A stretch of 29,606 bases of DNA from Entrophospora sp. SA101 (Eukaryota; Glomeromycota; Glomeromycetes; Entrophosporales; Entrophosporaceae): positions 1 to 29,606 of the forward strand of contig CAUDNR010004275.1 of NCBI GenBank assembly GCA_958430865.1, read 5' to 3'. Shown one piece after another: positions 28,512-29,606 of the stretch. A program made the translations under genes and the position numbers. The notes under the pieces were generated by a model. That model saw nothing but the letters and a program-made list of their open reading frames with translations, had not been told where the DNA came from and did not search any database. Numbering within the stretch: the stretch's first letter is position 1; each line of letters starts with the position of its first letter.

Positions 28512-28790
28512 ATCCAACCAAACCAAATTACTGTAGAAGTCACGTGATTACCATCACTTCATTTCTATTTTTGTGAACCTACTGCGCAGTATCACACGAA
28601 CAATTATTTCTATTCATATTTCTATATTTATATTTCAAGAACTTGTTCAGCTGATGCAAATATTTACTTTGAATTATTAATTATCATTTTGTAATGCTCA
28701 GTTGACCCAAATATTTATTTAGCATTAATAAGCATATTTTATTGGACAAAATAGAGTAGAAGTCATGTTATTTGCAATACCTCAAGAGGT

Positions 28791-28824
28791 ATAAAAAGAC
28801 TTGGTTTAGACCAAGTCTGAAGGA
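28791..28824 (+). promoter_or_regulatory. TATA-like box followed by a hairpin in the LTR
   Basis: TATAAAAAG at 28791 is followed at once by AGACTTGGTTTAGACCAAGTCT, an 8-9-bp stem. This is where transcription of an LTR element would be expected to begin. Function is inferred from layout only. Confidence 0.35.
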
Positions 28825-28973
28825 TCATGTTGATAACAATATTTTAATTATTGATCTAATAATTAATACTTCCTAACACTATTGTAATATAATATTATTA
28901 TCACTAATAACACATAACATATTTTACCCTAAAAATATTAATCTTTAATTTAACTAATCACCTGTCAAAGGGA

Positions 28974-29045
28974 GACCTTTGCTACACCTAGCAAGTAACC
29001 ACCACTTTAATTATTGAGATATATCTAAAGGGGACGCCTTTGGGA
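28974..29045. repeat. Two small AAAGG/CCTTT hairpins
   Basis: CAAAGGGAGACCTTTG and, some 50 bp later, AAAGGGGACGCCTTT are both short perfect-stem hairpins with similar stems, which looks like a repeated motif downstream of the probable LTR. Confidence 0.4.
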
Positions 29046-29103
29046 TATAATTATTTACATAGAACCTAGAGACCCTTCTATCCAGGAAGATAAAAGTAAT
29101 TTT

Positions 29104-29239
29104 GACTGTAAGTCAGCAGGTAGGCTGTGTGTCATACATATATATATATAAATAAAGGAAATTGACTGTAAGTCAAGGGTAAGCTGTGTGTCAAACAATA
29201 GAATCAACTGTAAGTCAGCAGGTAGGCTGTATGTTGAGC
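29104..29239 (+). repeat. Three-unit degenerate tandem repeat
   Basis: Three copies of a roughly 30-bp core (GACTGTAAGTCAGCAGGTAG and so on, ending GCTGTGTGTCA) start at 29104, 29164 and 29206 with spacings of 60 and 42 bp. The core contains GACTGTAAGTC, itself a small inverted repeat. No function can be read. Confidence 0.75.
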
Positions 29240-29606
29240 TTTAAATAACCTATTAGTTAGGAAACTTGGATTGCATGCTTGCACTATCAAAAAATATTAT
29301 TTATTTTCAAGAAGTGAATTTAAATTACTTTACAGGATCATTTTGTGATCAAGAGGAGATGTTGGAGAAGATGAAAACATTCAAAGGAAAGTTCACCTTG
29401 AACAAAACCTTCAAAAATATAAATGTTTGCAGCAAACATTATTCAAATATTATGCATGGTCACAGATACAACTTCTCCCTGTGATAATTGTGGTAATTGT
29501 TAATGTAAATCCTAATTTGAGTAAGGGCACTGACATATATTAGCTAATATTTTAGGGGGTGGGGGATAACAGAAAATCTTAGGTCACCCGTAATCTCATA
29601 AATAAC
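29240..29606. other. Right end of window, no supported gene
   Basis: One plus-strand frame (29266-29484, 72 codons, MDCMLALSKN...) is open but ordinary and not recognised; it could be a fragment of a mobile element. A G-run (GGGGGTGGGGG) lies at 29555-29565. Confidence 0.35.

Larger units (their letters stand above)
27300..28519. mobile_element. 1204-bp hAT-like element with 8-bp target-site duplication
   Basis: The element proper is 27308-28511. Its ends are a 32-bp inverted repeat with two mismatches, beginning AGGACCCCGGAAACT. ATCCAACC occurs directly on each side (27300-27307 and 28512-28519). An 8-bp duplication is typical of hAT transposons (also of a few others such as P elements). 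No hAT transposase motif is visible inside; only a fragmentary minus-strand frame is present, so it is non-autonomous. Internally, a degenerate motif of the form TTTACCC...CTA...GGGAAC recurs near both ends. Confidence 0.8.
27252..28919 (+). mobile_element. Probable LTR, split by a hAT-like insertion
   Basis: It starts TGTGAGACAG just after the polypurine tract. Excluding the nested element, it continues from 28512 as a non-coding region with a TATAAAAAG motif (28791-28799) followed by a short hairpin. It may end near ...TAACA (28919), but the right limit is not certain. No second LTR was found, so the identity depends on position and on TG/CA-type ends. Confidence 0.5.

Overview
This is nuclear DNA from a eukaryote, most likely an early-diverging fungus and best matched by an arbuscular mycorrhizal (Glomeromycotina, Rhizophagus-like) genome. 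The support is very AT-rich DNA, short GT-AG introns of about 65-85 bp, Asn/Ser/Asp-rich low-complexity proteins, a fungal Rua1-type C-terminal domain, a five-repeat Myb protein, and heavy mixed transposon content. The organism call is inference from these traits; no database search was possible. There are no prokaryotic operons.

Layout. Positions 1-526 are an exact direct copy of 21658-22183. From 522 the sequence switches, through a 5-bp shared GATAT, into an inverted copy of 12564-16678. The two 4115-bp arms (522-4636 minus, 12564-16678 plus; coordinates sum to 17200) match wherever I compared them, including a 17-nt homopolymer. Each carries a Myb/SANT gene, an upstream minisatellite and MITE, and a Rua1-like gene. 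The left Rua1 copy is cut off at the junction. The right copy continues but has a 621-bp tandem duplication over its exon 4/intron 4 region. Between the arms lie two inverted piggyBac copies: one nearly complete (5503-about 8276, intron-containing transposase with all three catalytic Asp) and one truncated at its 5' end (about 9370-10935). Also there are a 520-bp tandem duplication, five copies of a palindrome confined to this interval, a 10-N gap and a broken gene of unknown family.

Right of the arms are degenerate transposon remains, an intact coiled-coil/RING gene (19616-20449) inside a 2.1-kb space bounded by a short inverted repeat, the second copy of the 526-bp segment, a remnant of the splicing factor SF3B1/Hsh155, and an internally deleted Tc1/mariner element with perfect 31-bp terminal repeats. 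About 3 kb of almost CpG-free, stop-riddled coding-like DNA (about 24260-27250) ends in a polypurine tract followed by a probable LTR. That LTR is split by a 1204-bp element with terminal inverted repeats and an 8-bp target-site duplication (hAT-like).

Intact host-type genes are few: the Myb/SANT protein (two copies), the Rua1-like regulator (intact only if splicing jumps the duplication) and the RING protein. The rest records repeated insertion, duplication and decay. I do not see a new multi-gene system. The points most worth following are the inverted-duplication architecture (real or assembly), the splice-rescuable duplication, the palindrome-bearing piggyBac ends, the nested hAT-in-LTR insertion and the CpG-stripped element.
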